A stretch of DNA of 64,000 nucleotides from Leptospira wolffii serovar Khorat str. Khorat-H2 (GTDB taxonomy: Bacteria; Spirochaetota; Leptospiria; Leptospirales; Leptospiraceae): positions 372,001-436,000 of the forward strand of contig NZ_AKWX02000020.1 in assembly GCF_000306115.2 (NCBI RefSeq), given 5' to 3'. Of this stretch, positions 52,800-62,330 are shown in pieces; position 1 is the stretch's first letter, and the number at the start of each line of letters is the position of its first letter. The notes under the pieces were generated by a model that was not told the DNA's origin, ran no database searches, and saw only the letters and a list, made by a program, of their open reading frames with translations. The position numbers and the translations under genes are program-made.

Positions 52800-53354
52800 T
52801 TATTTTCCGACTTCTTGCGCTTTTGCAACGAGAGCGTCACGACCGCCGGGGAATTTAGCGTAGATTACGCATTGGCATTCTTCCCAGTTGTCTTTGGAAA
52901 CGTCGCTAGGATCGGAACCGGCTCCGGAAGCTTTACACTCGTAAACTCCCACTCCTTTTACGACACCTGCAGATTGAGAAACGATAACGGAAGCGGTTGC
53001 TTCACCGTCGGAAACTCCGGAAGCGGATTCTACGGTTTCACCAACCATTTTCTTAACCACATCGGAAGCGCCTTGGAGGCGAGAAGCTTCGCGGCAAGTA
53101 GACTGCATCATAGCCGGGCTTTTTTTAGCAACAGCTTTAGTAGATGCACGAGAAGAGAACTTCATGTAGTAATAATCTTTCGGGTTAGTGTCTTTAGGAG
53201 TTTTTCCGTCGTTTCTTTGCTCTGGTGGACCACCCCAACCTTCAAAAGACCATCCTCCGTCACCTACAGAGGTTGCGTCCTTTTGTGCGTTGTTGGTTCC
53301 GCAATAGGTTGCAAGAATAGCAAAAATCGAAATAGCGATTAGTTTCTTGATCAT
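52800..53354 (-). CDS. lipL21: LipL21, surface lipoprotein
   Basis: An abundant outer-membrane surface lipoprotein of Leptospira. The blocks TSVGDGGWSFEGWGGPP, PKDYYYMKFSSRAS and TVESASGVSDGEATASVIV are those of LipL21. From ATG 53354, six bases after GGAG, it is 184 residues, with signal MIKKLIAISIFAILAT and lipobox Cys at residue 18 (ATYC). An upstream frame would add 19 residues and is rejected. A putative promoter is TTGCGG/TATATT at 53406-53411 and 53385-53390. LipL21 has been reported to bind host factors and peptidoglycan; that is literature knowledge. Confidence 0.93.
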   Translation of the reverse strand: MIKKLIAISIFAILATYCGTNNAQKDATSVGDGGWSFEGWGGPPEQRNDGKTPKDTNPKDYYYMKFSSRASTKAVAKKSPAMMQSTCREASRLQGASDVVKKMVGETVESASGVSDGEATASVIVSQSAGVVKGVGVYECKASGAGSDPSDVSKDNWEECQCVIYAKFPGGRDALVAKAQEVGK

Positions 53355-53384
53355 CATTTTCTCCTTGATCAGATGGATTTGAGG

Positions 53385-53411
53385 AATATATCCGATAAAC
53401 GGATTCCGCAA
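53385..53411 (-). promoter_or_regulatory. Candidate lipL21 promoter
   Basis: TTGCGG (53411-53406, minus) and TATATT (53390-53385) are separated by 15 bp, slightly short. A start near 53378 would leave a 24-base leader carrying GGAG. Confidence 0.4.
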
Positions 53412-53422
53412 GCCATTTTTTA

Positions 53423-55066
53423 ATGAAGCCTTTTAATTTTAAAAGCGGCCATGCATTTTGGAAAAAAGTTTTTATTCGCGGCGCACAATTGTCAAAAAAT
53501 TTCCTAATTCTCTTTTCTACTCTGCTAATTTTAGCAACGAACGACGCAATAGCGACGACGGTCCTATTCTTACCGGGCTCTTGGGAGGGTCCGGCTCCGA
53601 AATTTCTGGAAGGAACCGGAGAAAAGCCGTTCGAATTGGCGAGAATTGCGCAATTCTACGCGAGTAACGGCTATGCATTACAGGTCCGGGAAGAATTTTC
53701 CAGCTCTTTAAATCCAGAGGCAAAAGAATATCTCGTCCCCTCCGTTCCAAGGGACAAATTCAAGCAGAACTGTAACCGAACAAAAGTCGATTATGTGGTT
53801 CGAGATGTGTTAGAGATTCAGGAAAAGATCCGAATCGATCGATCCGTTTACGACTGCAATTTATTTCAGATGCAGGAGTATTCCGCGATCGGCAAAAGAG
53901 ATCTTTTCGAAACGTATGAAAGGTTGACCCGGGATTCGTTTCCTTTGGTTCCTAAGAAAAAGAAAAAAGACACTCCTAAAGAACAAGCTTCTGCTACGCC
54001 TCGTATCCAAGTTTTCGTATTGGATGCCGCTTACTCTTATGCTCCGGAAAGAAAGGAATTTATGTCGCAATTGGAGGCCATCTCTTGGCGGCCAGAGACT
54101 AAGTTTCGTTTAGTGGTGGCAGGAGCGGGCAATTCTAAAGTTTATCCGGAATCTTCTCGCAGCGAGTTCTTTCGTCAATGGAAGGATTTTAAATCCGAAG
54201 GAAAGACTACTACGGAAGACCTTTCGAATGCTTTGCTCCGTTTAAAAAGAGTTCTTTCTTCGGAAGAAACTCCGGGAAGAAGGAAGCAATACGCTGTAAC
54301 GATTCTAACCAATGCCAAAAACTCGGATTCCGGAAGAGGATACGGGGCGGCCATTGAAAGCTTAAAGCAATCGAGTGCGAATATCTCCATTTTATATTCT
54401 TCTTATTCGGGTCCCGAGGCGAGAAGGGAACATAAGGAGGCGGCCAAAAGAGGGGCGGAATTTCGAGAGATCGTTTATTATCAACGAATCGTTACGCCAA
54501 GAGATGCCAAGACTCTCGTTTATAGAAACGGTAAATTATATACAACCTCGCAAACCGCTGATTCTACCGCAAATTTAGAGGAAAGCGATCTGGAGAAGGT
54601 GGAGTTATCCGGAAAATATTCTCTAGGAGACGCTTTGAATCCTTGGGGATTAGCGTCGATTTATTCGGAAATTAAAAACGAAAGAATCCTTTCTTCGGAG
54701 CCTGTAAGAAGCAATTTCTCCAGCCAATTCGCCAAGGTGGTTCATCAAAATTCCAATTCCGAATACTTTGCCAATTATCCGAAACTTCTTATGAAATCCG
54801 GGGCCAAAGCCTTTTGGATACGGATTCCGTCTCCTAACGGATTCGCAGAGGGAAAAAAAGGAATCTGGCGAGTCAGGTTTCTTTCGTCCGCTTTTTCTTC
54901 GGAAGGGGTCGAAGTAATACCGGATTCTGTGGAACAGTATCCCTATGCCCCGGCGAGAACGTTGGAATGCGATCCTTCCGTTGCCAGGAATTATTTTCAG
55001 AATACGGAAAAATCCGATTTTGATTGTTTGATTCGGGGTGAGATATTAGAACTTTCCCTCCCGTAG
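53423..55066 (+). CDS. Hypothetical exported protein with possible degenerate VWA-like fold
   Basis: A 547-residue exported protein of no recognised family. A signal region (KNFLILFSTLLILATNDAIA) lies near residues 25-45; a TTG start near there is possible. The middle (about 195-330) has VFVLDAAYSYAPERKEFM, then TTTEDLSNALLRL and VTILTNAKNSDSG in the order of a von Willebrand A metal site, but the DxSxS motif is not intact. The inference of a VWA-like fold is weak. It is divergent from lipL21 and 8 bp before the AAA+ gene. Confidence 0.6.
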   Translation: MKPFNFKSGHAFWKKVFIRGAQLSKNFLILFSTLLILATNDAIATTVLFLPGSWEGPAPKFLEGTGEKPFELARIAQFYASNGYALQVREEFSSSLNPEAKEYLVPSVPRDKFKQNCNRTKVDYVVRDVLEIQEKIRIDRSVYDCNLFQMQEYSAIGKRDLFETYERLTRDSFPLVPKKKKKDTPKEQASATPRIQVFVLDAAYSYAPERKEFMSQLEAISWRPETKFRLVVAGAGNSKVYPESSRSEFFRQWKDFKSEGKTTTEDLSNALLRLKRVLSSEETPGRRKQYAVTILTNAKNSDSGRGYGAAIESLKQSSANISILYSSYSGPEARREHKEAAKRGAEFREIVYYQRIVTPRDAKTLVYRNGKLYTTSQTADSTANLEESDLEKVELSGKYSLGDALNPWGLASIYSEIKNERILSSEPVRSNFSSQFAKVVHQNSNSEYFANYPKLLMKSGAKAFWIRIPSPNGFAEGKKGIWRVRFLSSAFSSEGVEVIPDSVEQYPYAPARTLECDPSVARNYFQNTEKSDFDCLIRGEILELSLP

Positions 55067-55074
55067 GTTGAACG

Positions 55075-55971
55075 ATGGAAGAATCTCATTTTATCGCCTT
55101 ATCCCCGTTAACTCGTAAACTCCTGGAGCGTGCAAAGCAGGCCGCTAGTTCGGATTTGCCTCTGCTATTCATCGGGGAGAATGGGACGGGAAAGAGTTTC
55201 TTCGGCGCGGTCTTTCATTCTTTTTGCAAAGAGCGATTTCCAAAATTCTATGTGTACGATTTTACCGCCCCCGAATCCGAGACGGAGATTGCGGAACTCT
55301 TTTCGCAGATAGACGGTAAAGCGGGCAATACGATTTACTTGGAAGGTTTTTCCAATTTGAGTCCCGGTCTCCAAGTACAATTGCTCCAAAAGATACGAAA
55401 CGAAAAAGGAAAGAATCGATACCTTCTCTCCGATTCGCCGGATCTGAACGAAAAAGTAAAGTCCGGAAAATTGCAAGAGTCCCTATTCTTGGAAATCCAA
55501 ACTCTTCAGTTGAGATTGCCTACCCTTAGAGACAGAAAAGAGGATATTCCTCCCTTAACTCGGATCTTCTTGGATCTGATCGGCAAAAAATACAATCGCA
55601 AGAATATTAAGATCTCCGAAAAATTGGGACGTTTTCTTTTGGAATACGATTATCCCGGAAATCTCCACCAACTCAAGAACTTGTTGGAAGGAATGGTTTC
55701 CATGCATAATGTAAAGACTCTGGATACCAAACATCTTCCTCCTGAGCTTTTCGAAACGCATTACAAGGATGGCCTGGAATTAACGGTAAGAACCGGAATC
55801 ACTCTCCGGGATTACGAAAGAGAGATCATCCGTAGGAATCTGATTCTGGTGAACGGAAACAGAGAAAAGGCCGCGAGGATTCTGGGAATTTCGGAGAGAA
55901 CGATCTATCGAAAGATCACCGAGTTCGGATTGTTCGATTCGAACGATGAAAAAAATCCTGCACCTTTGTGA
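55075..55971 (+). CDS. NtrC-family AAA+ protein without sigma-54 motifs, Fis-type HTH
   Basis: A 298-residue protein with the central AAA+ and Fis domains of enhancer-binding proteins. Walker A GENGTGKS is near residue 36, LRLPTLRDRKEDIPPL near 145, YPGNLHQLKNL near 198 and the HTH NREKAARILGISERTIYRKI near 264. The GAFTGA loop is absent, Walker B reads YLEGFSN rather than LDE, and the FRxDLYYRL Arg-finger region reads LQESLFLEI. It probably binds DNA and ATP but does not activate sigma-54. It has no receiver domain. Confidence 0.85.
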   Translation: MEESHFIALSPLTRKLLERAKQAASSDLPLLFIGENGTGKSFFGAVFHSFCKERFPKFYVYDFTAPESETEIAELFSQIDGKAGNTIYLEGFSNLSPGLQVQLLQKIRNEKGKNRYLLSDSPDLNEKVKSGKLQESLFLEIQTLQLRLPTLRDRKEDIPPLTRIFLDLIGKKYNRKNIKISEKLGRFLLEYDYPGNLHQLKNLLEGMVSMHNVKTLDTKHLPPELFETHYKDGLELTVRTGITLRDYEREIIRRNLILVNGNREKAARILGISERTIYRKITEFGLFDSNDEKNPAPL

Positions 55972-57019
55972 GAAAATAATAAACCGTGTCCTCTTTTTCC
56001 GCACCGGTTTTGATTCTTTGGTTCATCTCTAATAAAAATTCGTAAAGTTCCTGCATTTCCAAATCGGAAAATAAGGAATTCTCCTTCTTGAGCCTTTTGA
56101 AAGTGTGCATTTTTCTACCGGGAGAATAACTTTCTATTCCCAGTAACTCGGCTTGTTCTTTCTCGCTTAGAACCTTGTCGTAATGTCGAAAGATCACTTT
56201 ATAAATCCGCAATCTGTCCAAAGCGTCTTTGAGAAGGGAAAGGAAAATCAAAAGCGAATCCTTACCTATTTTGAATTTGGAGAATTCGCGGGAGAATCGG
56301 ATATAATCCTTTTCAAAGAAAAAGTCAAGGATCTCGGAAGAACTGAATTCGGAACTTTGGAAGAGGACCTCCCGTAAATCCGACACAGAGAAACTCTTTT
56401 TGCCCAGATATAATTTCAGCTTCTCCAGATTCTTGATATAGGCGCCAGCGCTCGGGCTAACTTTAAGAAGAAATTCCTCTTCGGCTTCTTCGTCTAGCTT
56501 GATATCGATTTCTTTGCATGCCCTGAGAAAGGCTTCTTTTCTCTTGTCCGGAAAAAGTTTAGGAGACTTGAAATACGCTACATTCTGACCGAACACACTT
56601 AAAAGTTCTTTTGGTACATCCCAATGATCATAATGAACGATTACCTTAACGGAATCCGGGAGAGAAAATCCGCCCGATTTGGGAGAATTTTTGGCCTTAG
56701 TTTTGCCGACCCAGGGTTTAAAAAAATTTAGACCGGATTTGATGATGAATAATTTCCGATCGGCGAACATGTCCAAATTCATGGCCTCGCTCTGGAAGTT
56801 TTCCAAATCCCCCGGCTCCGCCACAAAGACTACGATTTCGTAAGGGTCCGAACTTTTCTTGTAAGCATTCTTGTATAGGTCGCTTACGACTCCGAATTCG
56901 TAAGAATCCTGGGAAACGACAAAAAGAACCTGAGGAAGGCTGTCCGCGACAGGTTTTACCCGATGCAGAAAGTCGATGAGGTTCTCGTAGGAAGAGGGGC
57001 CTGCCTCTTTGGTCGTCAT
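55916..57019 (-). CDS. holA: DNA polymerase III delta-like subunit
   Basis: A 367-residue protein resembling HolA delta, which opens the beta clamp. It shows the delta layout: a degenerate AAA+ N-terminal domain (SQDSYEFGVVSDLYKN, FADRKLFIIKSG, VIVHYDH), then AGAYIKNLEKLKLYLG (typical of delta) near 192, and a helical collar. No Walker motifs, as expected. Assignment is by overall pattern. It overlaps the convergent AAA+ gene by 56 bp. Confidence 0.8.
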   Translation of the reverse strand: MTTKEAGPSSYENLIDFLHRVKPVADSLPQVLFVVSQDSYEFGVVSDLYKNAYKKSSDPYEIVVFVAEPGDLENFQSEAMNLDMFADRKLFIIKSGLNFFKPWVGKTKAKNSPKSGGFSLPDSVKVIVHYDHWDVPKELLSVFGQNVAYFKSPKLFPDKRKEAFLRACKEIDIKLDEEAEEEFLLKVSPSAGAYIKNLEKLKLYLGKKSFSVSDLREVLFQSSEFSSSEILDFFFEKDYIRFSREFSKFKIGKDSLLIFLSLLKDALDRLRIYKVIFRHYDKVLSEKEQAELLGIESYSPGRKMHTFKRLKKENSLFSDLEMQELYEFLLEMNQRIKTGAEKEDTVYYFLTKVQDFFHRSNRTIRTR

Positions 57020-57122
57020 GGGTGCAGAATGATCCGGATCGGCCGGAAGTCAAGCCGGTGAGCTGAAGATTTTCTAAAGGAGAAGGAATTTCCCGCCGAT
57101 AAGAATCCTAGGACTAAGGCGT

Positions 57123-57344
57123 ATGAGAATCAGCGACGGAGTACAAAGGATATCTTTCCCCGAAGAATACCTTACTTATATCAAACCGATCCTGAATCGC
57201 TCCGAAGTCTCCGCGATCGAACCGATTCGCCAAAGGGATTTTTCAGATATAGGAAAATCACTTCGTCTCTACGGGCCGGAAGGAGAAGCTTCCGCATCCG
57301 GTCCTTCTAACTCCAAGGGACAACTTTTCGATTTGTACGTTTAA
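57123..57344 (+). CDS. Small hypothetical protein (73 aa)
   Basis: A 73-residue open frame with AAGG five bases before the ATG, ending GQLFDLYV. It fills a gap between two minus-strand genes without overlap. The product is soluble and mixed charge with no signal. I recognise no family. The clean ribosome site and non-overlap support it moderately. Confidence 0.5.
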   Translation: MRISDGVQRISFPEEYLTYIKPILNRSEVSAIEPIRQRDFSDIGKSLRLYGPEGEASASGPSNSKGQLFDLYV

Positions 57345-57364
57345 TTCGAAACGAAATCGTTTTC

Positions 57365-57919
57365 TCACAAAAATTCGGACCAAATACCGTGATGTCGGAA
57401 GAATTTCCGAATCGGAAAACCTAGTATATTCGTGTAAGACCCTTCGAAACTTTTTGCGGGTGATCCTTTATCTTGGATTCCGTAAGCTCCCGCTTTATCG
57501 AACGGCTTCTTAGATCGAACGTATTTTCGAATTTCTTCCTTGCTCCAATTATGAAAAAGCACCTGGGAAGAATCGTAATCGAAAATGTCTCTTCCTTCGG
57601 TACGGATTCCTAGTCCGGAATACACAGTGTGAACATTATCGTTCAGTAAGGATATCATCCTATACGCTTCTTCTTCATCTTTCGGTTTTTGCAGGATATC
57701 GTTTTGGAAAACCACGATGGTGTCCGAGGAAACCAATACAGATTCGGGGTCTTGGTTGAGAGGACCTAATTTTGAGAGAGCCACTCTTTCCAAATAATCC
57801 AAAGGTTTTTCCGATTCGAAACTGGACTCGTCCACGGGCATGACTTCGATTCGAAAGTTTAAACCGAGAGATTCTAGGATCGCCTTTCGTCTGGGAGATT
57901 GGGACCGGAGGATGAGCAT
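57365..57919 (-). CDS. maf: Maf-family nucleoside triphosphate pyrophosphatase
   Basis: A 184-residue enzyme that hydrolyses non-canonical or excess nucleoside triphosphates to monophosphates. LILRSQSPRRKAILESLG is the family N-terminus, VSSDTIVVFQND and DKAGAYGIQDKG the active-site parts, GSYTNILGFPI the C-terminal motif. Some Maf proteins (YhdE) act on dTTP/UTP and YceF on m7GTP; subtype is not clear. Confidence 0.9.
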   Translation of the reverse strand: MLILRSQSPRRKAILESLGLNFRIEVMPVDESSFESEKPLDYLERVALSKLGPLNQDPESVLVSSDTIVVFQNDILQKPKDEEEAYRMISLLNDNVHTVYSGLGIRTEGRDIFDYDSSQVLFHNWSKEEIRKYVRSKKPFDKAGAYGIQDKGSPAKSFEGSYTNILGFPIRKFFRHHGIWSEFL

Positions 57920-57994
57920 ATACCCAAGTTATAAGAAAAGCCTTGCCAGGCACTCCTTTTCCGATTATCCCTGGTTGAAGGGACGGATACTCAT

Positions 57995-58876
57995 TTGAAC
58001 AGAATCTTATCCAGTAAACTCGTTTTTACGATTTCGTTTTTTCTTATATTCATATCGCTTCCCGGATTCACCCAGGAAAATAAACAGCCGGCGACTAAAG
58101 ATAGTTCGACAGTCCAACCTTCTTCTCCCGCTCCCAATCCGAATGCGGATCCAAAATCCAGGGCCTATTCTCTTCGTAAAAAAACTTGGGTGGCTTTGCG
58201 TTATTTGAGAACTAGCTTACTGAACTTCGGAAAGAAAAACGATTGGGAAAGTCTATTGGGAGAATATTCCAGGGGAGAGTCCTCCTTTCAAAGGGGAGAA
58301 TGGGACAATGCTGGAAATCAATTCCAGACTTTGAAGAGCAAATTGGACCAGTTGGCGGAGACCCAAGCGAAGGAAGTTTTTAATAAGTCGGAGGCTTTGG
58401 AAAAGGAAATCCAACCCAAAGTCGTAGATCTGAAAATGGATACCGAGGCCCAAGGAAGACAATACGTTCCCGTGATGGAAAAGCATCTGCAGATCTATAG
58501 GGATACTTGGCTTGCGGCGAAGTTAGAAAGAGAGTCCGGCAACCAGGGGCAGAATTTATACTTTGCGAAGCAGGGGCTTTTGCAATTATACAAAGCCAAG
58601 ATTCTTCTGGAAAAAGCCAAAGAAGGAAAGCTGGAATCAGAAGCCAAGCTTTCTAAGAATCGAGTACTCGAGACGGATTATTTGGCTAAGGATGAAGTCA
58701 CTTACTGGGACGATTGTCTGGAACTACTGCACGACTCCGAGGAGAAGAATCGCGAGAAAGAAAAGCAAGCCATCCGGAGTGTTTATCAATCAAGGAAAGG
58801 AAAAATTCCGGAGAGCGACAAATCTTCCGGATCGGATTCTTCCAAAGCGGGCGAACCCGCTTCCGGTAAAAAATAA
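57995..58876 (+). CDS. Hypothetical exported helical protein
   Basis: A 293-residue exported protein of unknown family. TTG start; residues 8-26 form a signal peptide ending PGFTQ. The mature chain is Pro/Ser-rich to about 55, then mostly charged helix (YLRTSLLNFGKKNDWESLLGEYSRGE, ESGNQGQNLYFAKQGLLQLYKAKILLEKAKEGK), somewhat TPR-like but without clear repeats. The tail is low-complexity Ser/Lys. It is followed by a lipoprotein gene at 40 bp. Confidence 0.7.
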   Translation: MNRILSSKLVFTISFFLIFISLPGFTQENKQPATKDSSTVQPSSPAPNPNADPKSRAYSLRKKTWVALRYLRTSLLNFGKKNDWESLLGEYSRGESSFQRGEWDNAGNQFQTLKSKLDQLAETQAKEVFNKSEALEKEIQPKVVDLKMDTEAQGRQYVPVMEKHLQIYRDTWLAAKLERESGNQGQNLYFAKQGLLQLYKAKILLEKAKEGKLESEAKLSKNRVLETDYLAKDEVTYWDDCLELLHDSEEKNREKEKQAIRSVYQSRKGKIPESDKSSGSDSSKAGEPASGKK

Positions 58877-58915
58877 GGAAGAATGAGAAAGTTCTCCCGA
58901 CAATAACGGAAGCAG

Positions 58916-59434
58916 ATGAAATCTTTCCTTCTAAAACTACGACTCTATCTGATACTTTGCCTCGCTCTGAGTTTCTTTTCCTGCAGAGGTTTTAATCTAC
59001 AGAATATCAAGAAGCATACTTTCGAGACCGGTTGCGATTGGCTAAATATATTCTGTGATCGTATCATAGTCGTTCCGGATCTTTCCGATTGTGATCCGTT
59101 TCACGAAGAATACGAAGGCAATTCTCATTATATCGATCGGGATGTGATCAAAAACGATTACAAAATCCTGGAAGAGGCCAAGCAGGAAAACGAACCGGAA
59201 GATCCTACCGAACCCAAGGCTAAGAAGAAAGAAAAGATCAAGGCTACGAATACGGATTATGGAGATAATATGCGGATCGATTCCAAGAAACTCTTCGAAA
59301 GATACGATATTTCAGCCGGAAGAAGATCCGATTCCGATCGCTCCGAGCATCCTTGCGGAGTTTTGAAAGATTCCGGAAAACCGAAAGTGTACTATTCCGA
59401 ACCAAGCAATCAACCGAAGGGGAATGAGTTTTGA
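58916..59434 (+). CDS. Hypothetical lipoprotein
   Basis: A 172-residue protein. The hydrophobic signal ends LSFFSC at Cys23. A Cys-rich segment follows (TGCDWLNIFCDR, DLSDCDP), then a charged, disordered tail with EPEDPTEPKAKKKEK. GGA lies five bases before the ATG. The stop shares TTGA with the SDR start. Function is unknown. Confidence 0.7.
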   Translation: MKSFLLKLRLYLILCLALSFFSCRGFNLQNIKKHTFETGCDWLNIFCDRIIVVPDLSDCDPFHEEYEGNSHYIDRDVIKNDYKILEEAKQENEPEDPTEPKAKKKEKIKATNTDYGDNMRIDSKKLFERYDISAGRRSDSDRSEHPCGVLKDSGKPKVYYSEPSNQPKGNEF

Positions 59435-60174
59435 AAAATATATTCGATGTTAGCGGCAAAACGGTACTGGTAACGGGAGCGACCCGAGGAATCGGTAGAC
59501 AGATCGCCCAAGGATTTTTAGACGCGGGTGCTATCGTTTACGGAACCGGATCTTCCGAAGAATCCATCAAACGTCTGGCAGGTACGGGGATCGAAGCCTA
59601 TGCGGCGGACATCCGCCAACCTGGCGCGATTGATTCTGTAATAGAGACGGTGGGAAAAAAGCACGGAAAATTGGACGTGCTCATCAATAATGCTGGGGTA
59701 GCGACCAATCTTCCCGCTGCATTCTTCAAGGAAGAAGATATACAGAACGTGACTCAAACCAATTTCGTGGGAGTGTTCCGTGCGTGTCAGGCATTCTATA
59801 AGATCCAAAAGAAAAAAGGCGGGAACATAATCAACATAGCCTCCGTCTTAGGTATACAAGGAACTAAGTTCGCTTCCGTTTATTGCGGAACTAAAGGCGC
59901 GGTGATCAATATGACCAGAGCCTTAGCTGTAGAATGGGCCGGGTCCGGTTATAGGGTAAACGCTGTGTGTCCCGGATTCATAGACACCGATATGACGGAG
60001 ATGATTAAGGAAAGACCGGAGGTTCTGGCACAAATGAAGGCAAGAATCCCGTTGGCAAGACTAGGTAAACCGGAAGATCTCGCAGGCGCCGCGATTTTCT
60101 TGGCTTCGGATGCTGCGGCTTACGTTACCGGACAAATCATCGTAGTGGACGGAGGCGTTACTACCGGAATATGA
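59431..60174 (+). CDS. Short-chain dehydrogenase/reductase (FabG-like)
   Basis: A 247-residue NAD(P)-dependent oxidoreductase. VTGATRGIGRQ binds the cofactor, NNAGV follows, the catalytic Ser is in NIASVLG and Tyr-Lys in SVYCGTKGA, with the FabG-type end QIIVVDGGVTTG. TTG start couples it to the lipoprotein stop. It may reduce 3-oxoacyl thioesters or a small keto compound. The YciO-like gene overlaps it by 4 bp. Confidence 0.88.
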   Translation: MKNIFDVSGKTVLVTGATRGIGRQIAQGFLDAGAIVYGTGSSEESIKRLAGTGIEAYAADIRQPGAIDSVIETVGKKHGKLDVLINNAGVATNLPAAFFKEEDIQNVTQTNFVGVFRACQAFYKIQKKKGGNIINIASVLGIQGTKFASVYCGTKGAVINMTRALAVEWAGSGYRVNAVCPGFIDTDMTEMIKERPEVLAQMKARIPLARLGKPEDLAGAAIFLASDAAAYVTGQIIVVDGGVTTGI

Positions 60175-60788
60175 TCGTACATTTACATCCCCAAAATCCC
60201 GAGAAGAGGATACTCGGACAGATTTCCAAAAAATTGTCCGAGGGTGGGGTGTATATATTTCCTACCGATACGGTTTATGCGCTCGTTGCGGATTCCCAAT
60301 CCCATACGGGAGTGGAGAAATTATACAAGTTAAAGAATATTCCGAAGAACCAACCGCTAGCTCTTCTCTGTCCGGATATCTCTACCGCGTCCAATTACAT
60401 GGAGCAGATGAGTAACGAGGCTTTTCGTTTGATGAAGCGTCTCACTCCGGGACCTTATACTTTTGTGGTGAAGGCCAATCGACACTTACCTAGAGTTTCC
60501 TTTTCCAACCAAAAAGAAAAACATATCGGCATTCGAATTCCGGATTCCACTTATCTACGCGCCTTATTGGAGATGCATCCGAATCCTCTCACCTCCACTT
60601 CGGTTTTTTTCAAGGACGAGTTCGTGATCGATGTGGACAGGATAGAGTCCGAATACGGATCCCGTGTAGACGGCGTAATAGACGGAGGAATCCTAGAATT
60701 GGATCTCTCCACCATCTTGGACTGCACCGGAGATTCCATTACCATTCTTAGGGAAGGTAAGGGAATGGAACAGGTCGCTAATCTTTAA
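60171..60788 (+). CDS. YciO/YrdC/Sua5-family protein
   Basis: A 205-residue protein of the family that forms threonylcarbamoyl-AMP for t6A in tRNA. GGVYIFPTDTVYALVADSQS and YKLKNIPKNQPLALLCPD are the core motifs, and GPYTFVVKANRHLPR follows. The sequence is closer to YciO, whose activity is uncertain, than to TsaC. It overlaps the SDR stop (ATGA). Confidence 0.85.
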   Translation: MIVHLHPQNPEKRILGQISKKLSEGGVYIFPTDTVYALVADSQSHTGVEKLYKLKNIPKNQPLALLCPDISTASNYMEQMSNEAFRLMKRLTPGPYTFVVKANRHLPRVSFSNQKEKHIGIRIPDSTYLRALLEMHPNPLTSTSVFFKDEFVIDVDRIESEYGSRVDGVIDGGILELDLSTILDCTGDSITILREGKGMEQVANL

Positions 60789-60848
60789 ATTCGTTCGCAA
60801 AGCCTTCTTTTATTATAAAACTATAATTCATTCCTTTTGGAGCAACGT

Positions 60849-61838
60849 ATGAAGAAAAGACAATTAGGAAAAATAGGTCCTTCGGTTTCGGAACAAGGAC
60901 TCGGATGCATGGGTATGTCCGATTTTTACGGACAAAAGGACGATGCCGAATCCATGGCAACCATCCATAGGGCTTTGGAACTCGGAGTGACTTTATTCGA
61001 TACTGCGGATATGTACGGACCTCATACGAATGAAGTGCTTCTCGGAAAAGCTTTGCAGGGGAAGAGAGACAAAGCGGTCATCGCTACTAAGTTTGGAATC
61101 GTGAGAGACCCAAACGACCCTTATAAAAGAGGATATAACGGAAAACCGGACTACATTCGTTCCGCAGTGGAAGGAAGTCTAAAAAGATTGGGAGTGGATT
61201 ACATAGACTTATACTACCAGCACAGAGTGGATCCTGATACTCCGATAGAGGAAACCGTAGGCGCCATGGCCGAGTTGGTAAAACAGGGAAAAGTAAAATA
61301 CATAGGTCTTTCCGAAGCGGGTCCGGAGACACTCCGAAGAGCCGCCAAGGTGCATCCGATCAGCGCTTTGCAAACGGAGTATTCTCTTTGGACTCGGGAT
61401 CCGGAAGACGGTATCCTACAAGTTTGCAGGGAGTTGGGAATCGGATTCGTGGCGTATAGCCCTCTCGGTCGAGGTTTCTTGACGGGTCAAATCCAGAAAT
61501 TCGAGGATTTGGATCCAAGCGATTTCCGAAGGAATTCTCCTCGCTTCCAAGGAGAAAATTTCCAGAAGAATCTGGAACTAGTCGCTAAGATCAATGAAAT
61601 AGCGAAAGAGAAGAATGTTACTGCAGGTCAATTGGCGCTCGCTTGGGTGCTCGCCCAAGGAGAAGATATCGTAGCGATCCCGGGAACGAAAAGACGTCCT
61701 TACTTGGAAGAGAATGTTAAGGGAAGCGAAGTGAGACTATCGCAAGCGGATTTGGATCGCATCGATTCGGTCGCTCCTCAAGGTGCCGCCGCCGGACTTA
61801 GGTATCCGGCATCGACCATGGGTTCCGTAGGAAGATAG
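60849..61838 (+). CDS. Aldo/keto reductase
   Basis: A 329-residue NADPH-dependent reductase of the YajO/Tas-like group. [32 protein letters not shown] with catalytic Asp/Tyr, the Lys in VIATKFGI and the His in [15 protein letters not shown] are visible. GGAG six bases before ATG 60849 supports that start; an upstream TTG at 60837 is rejected. The stop is 2 bp from the convergent ArsC-like gene. Confidence 0.92.
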   Translation: MKKRQLGKIGPSVSEQGLGCMGMSDFYGQKDDAESMATIHRALELGVTLFDTADMYGPHTNEVLLGKALQGKRDKAVIATKFGIVRDPNDPYKRGYNGKPDYIRSAVEGSLKRLGVDYIDLYYQHRVDPDTPIEETVGAMAELVKQGKVKYIGLSEAGPETLRRAAKVHPISALQTEYSLWTRDPEDGILQVCRELGIGFVAYSPLGRGFLTGQIQKFEDLDPSDFRRNSPRFQGENFQKNLELVAKINEIAKEKNVTAGQLALAWVLAQGEDIVAIPGTKRRPYLEENVKGSEVRLSQADLDRIDSVAPQGAAAGLRYPASTMGSVGR

Positions 61839-61840
61839 GA

Positions 61841-62200
61841 TTATTTCTTAAGGACGGACTTCCACTCTTCTTCTTTGAAGCCTACCATTCCGAAACCTTC
61901 TCCTAGCACGAAAGGTCTTTTGACCAGATTTCCGTTGCTGGAGAGAAGTTCGATTTGTTCGTCCAAGCTCATTTTGGGGAGCTTGTCCTTGAGTCCCAAT
62001 TCTTTGTAATCGCCACCTGAGGTATTGAAAAGGCGCTTGGATTCCCCTCCCAGATAAGAGAGCATTTTCTTGAGTTCCGATTTGGAAGGAGGAGTCTCCC
62101 GAATCGGCTTCCTTTCAAAGGGGATCTTTTTGGATTCCAGGTATTTCAAGGCGTTTCTACAGGTGCTGCAATTCTTGTATTCGTAGACTTTCAATTTCAC
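61841..62200 (-). CDS. ArsC/Spx-family thioredoxin-fold protein
   Basis: A 119-residue protein. YEYKNCSTCRNALKYLESK has the CxxC redox pair near residue 11, and KRPFVLGEGFGMVGFKEEEW is the C-terminal signature of the Spx/MgsR/ArsC group. It could be a glutaredoxin-dependent arsenate reductase or a redox regulator. No arsenic genes lie nearby, so the latter is at least as likely. Confidence 0.82.
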   Translation of the reverse strand: MKLKVYEYKNCSTCRNALKYLESKKIPFERKPIRETPPSKSELKKMLSYLGGESKRLFNTSGGDYKELGLKDKLPKMSLDEQIELLSSNGNLVKRPFVLGEGFGMVGFKEEEWKSVLKK

Positions 62201-62330
62201 GGTTTACCCCTTCGGCTCCTTCCTAAATTCGGAATTTATGTCTTCTTTGCAAGCTCGTTGCGAAGAAAAAACTTTGCCTTGAAAACGGGAATTCTTGCCG
62301 ATATGATTCCTTAGGAAGCTCGTACTAACA

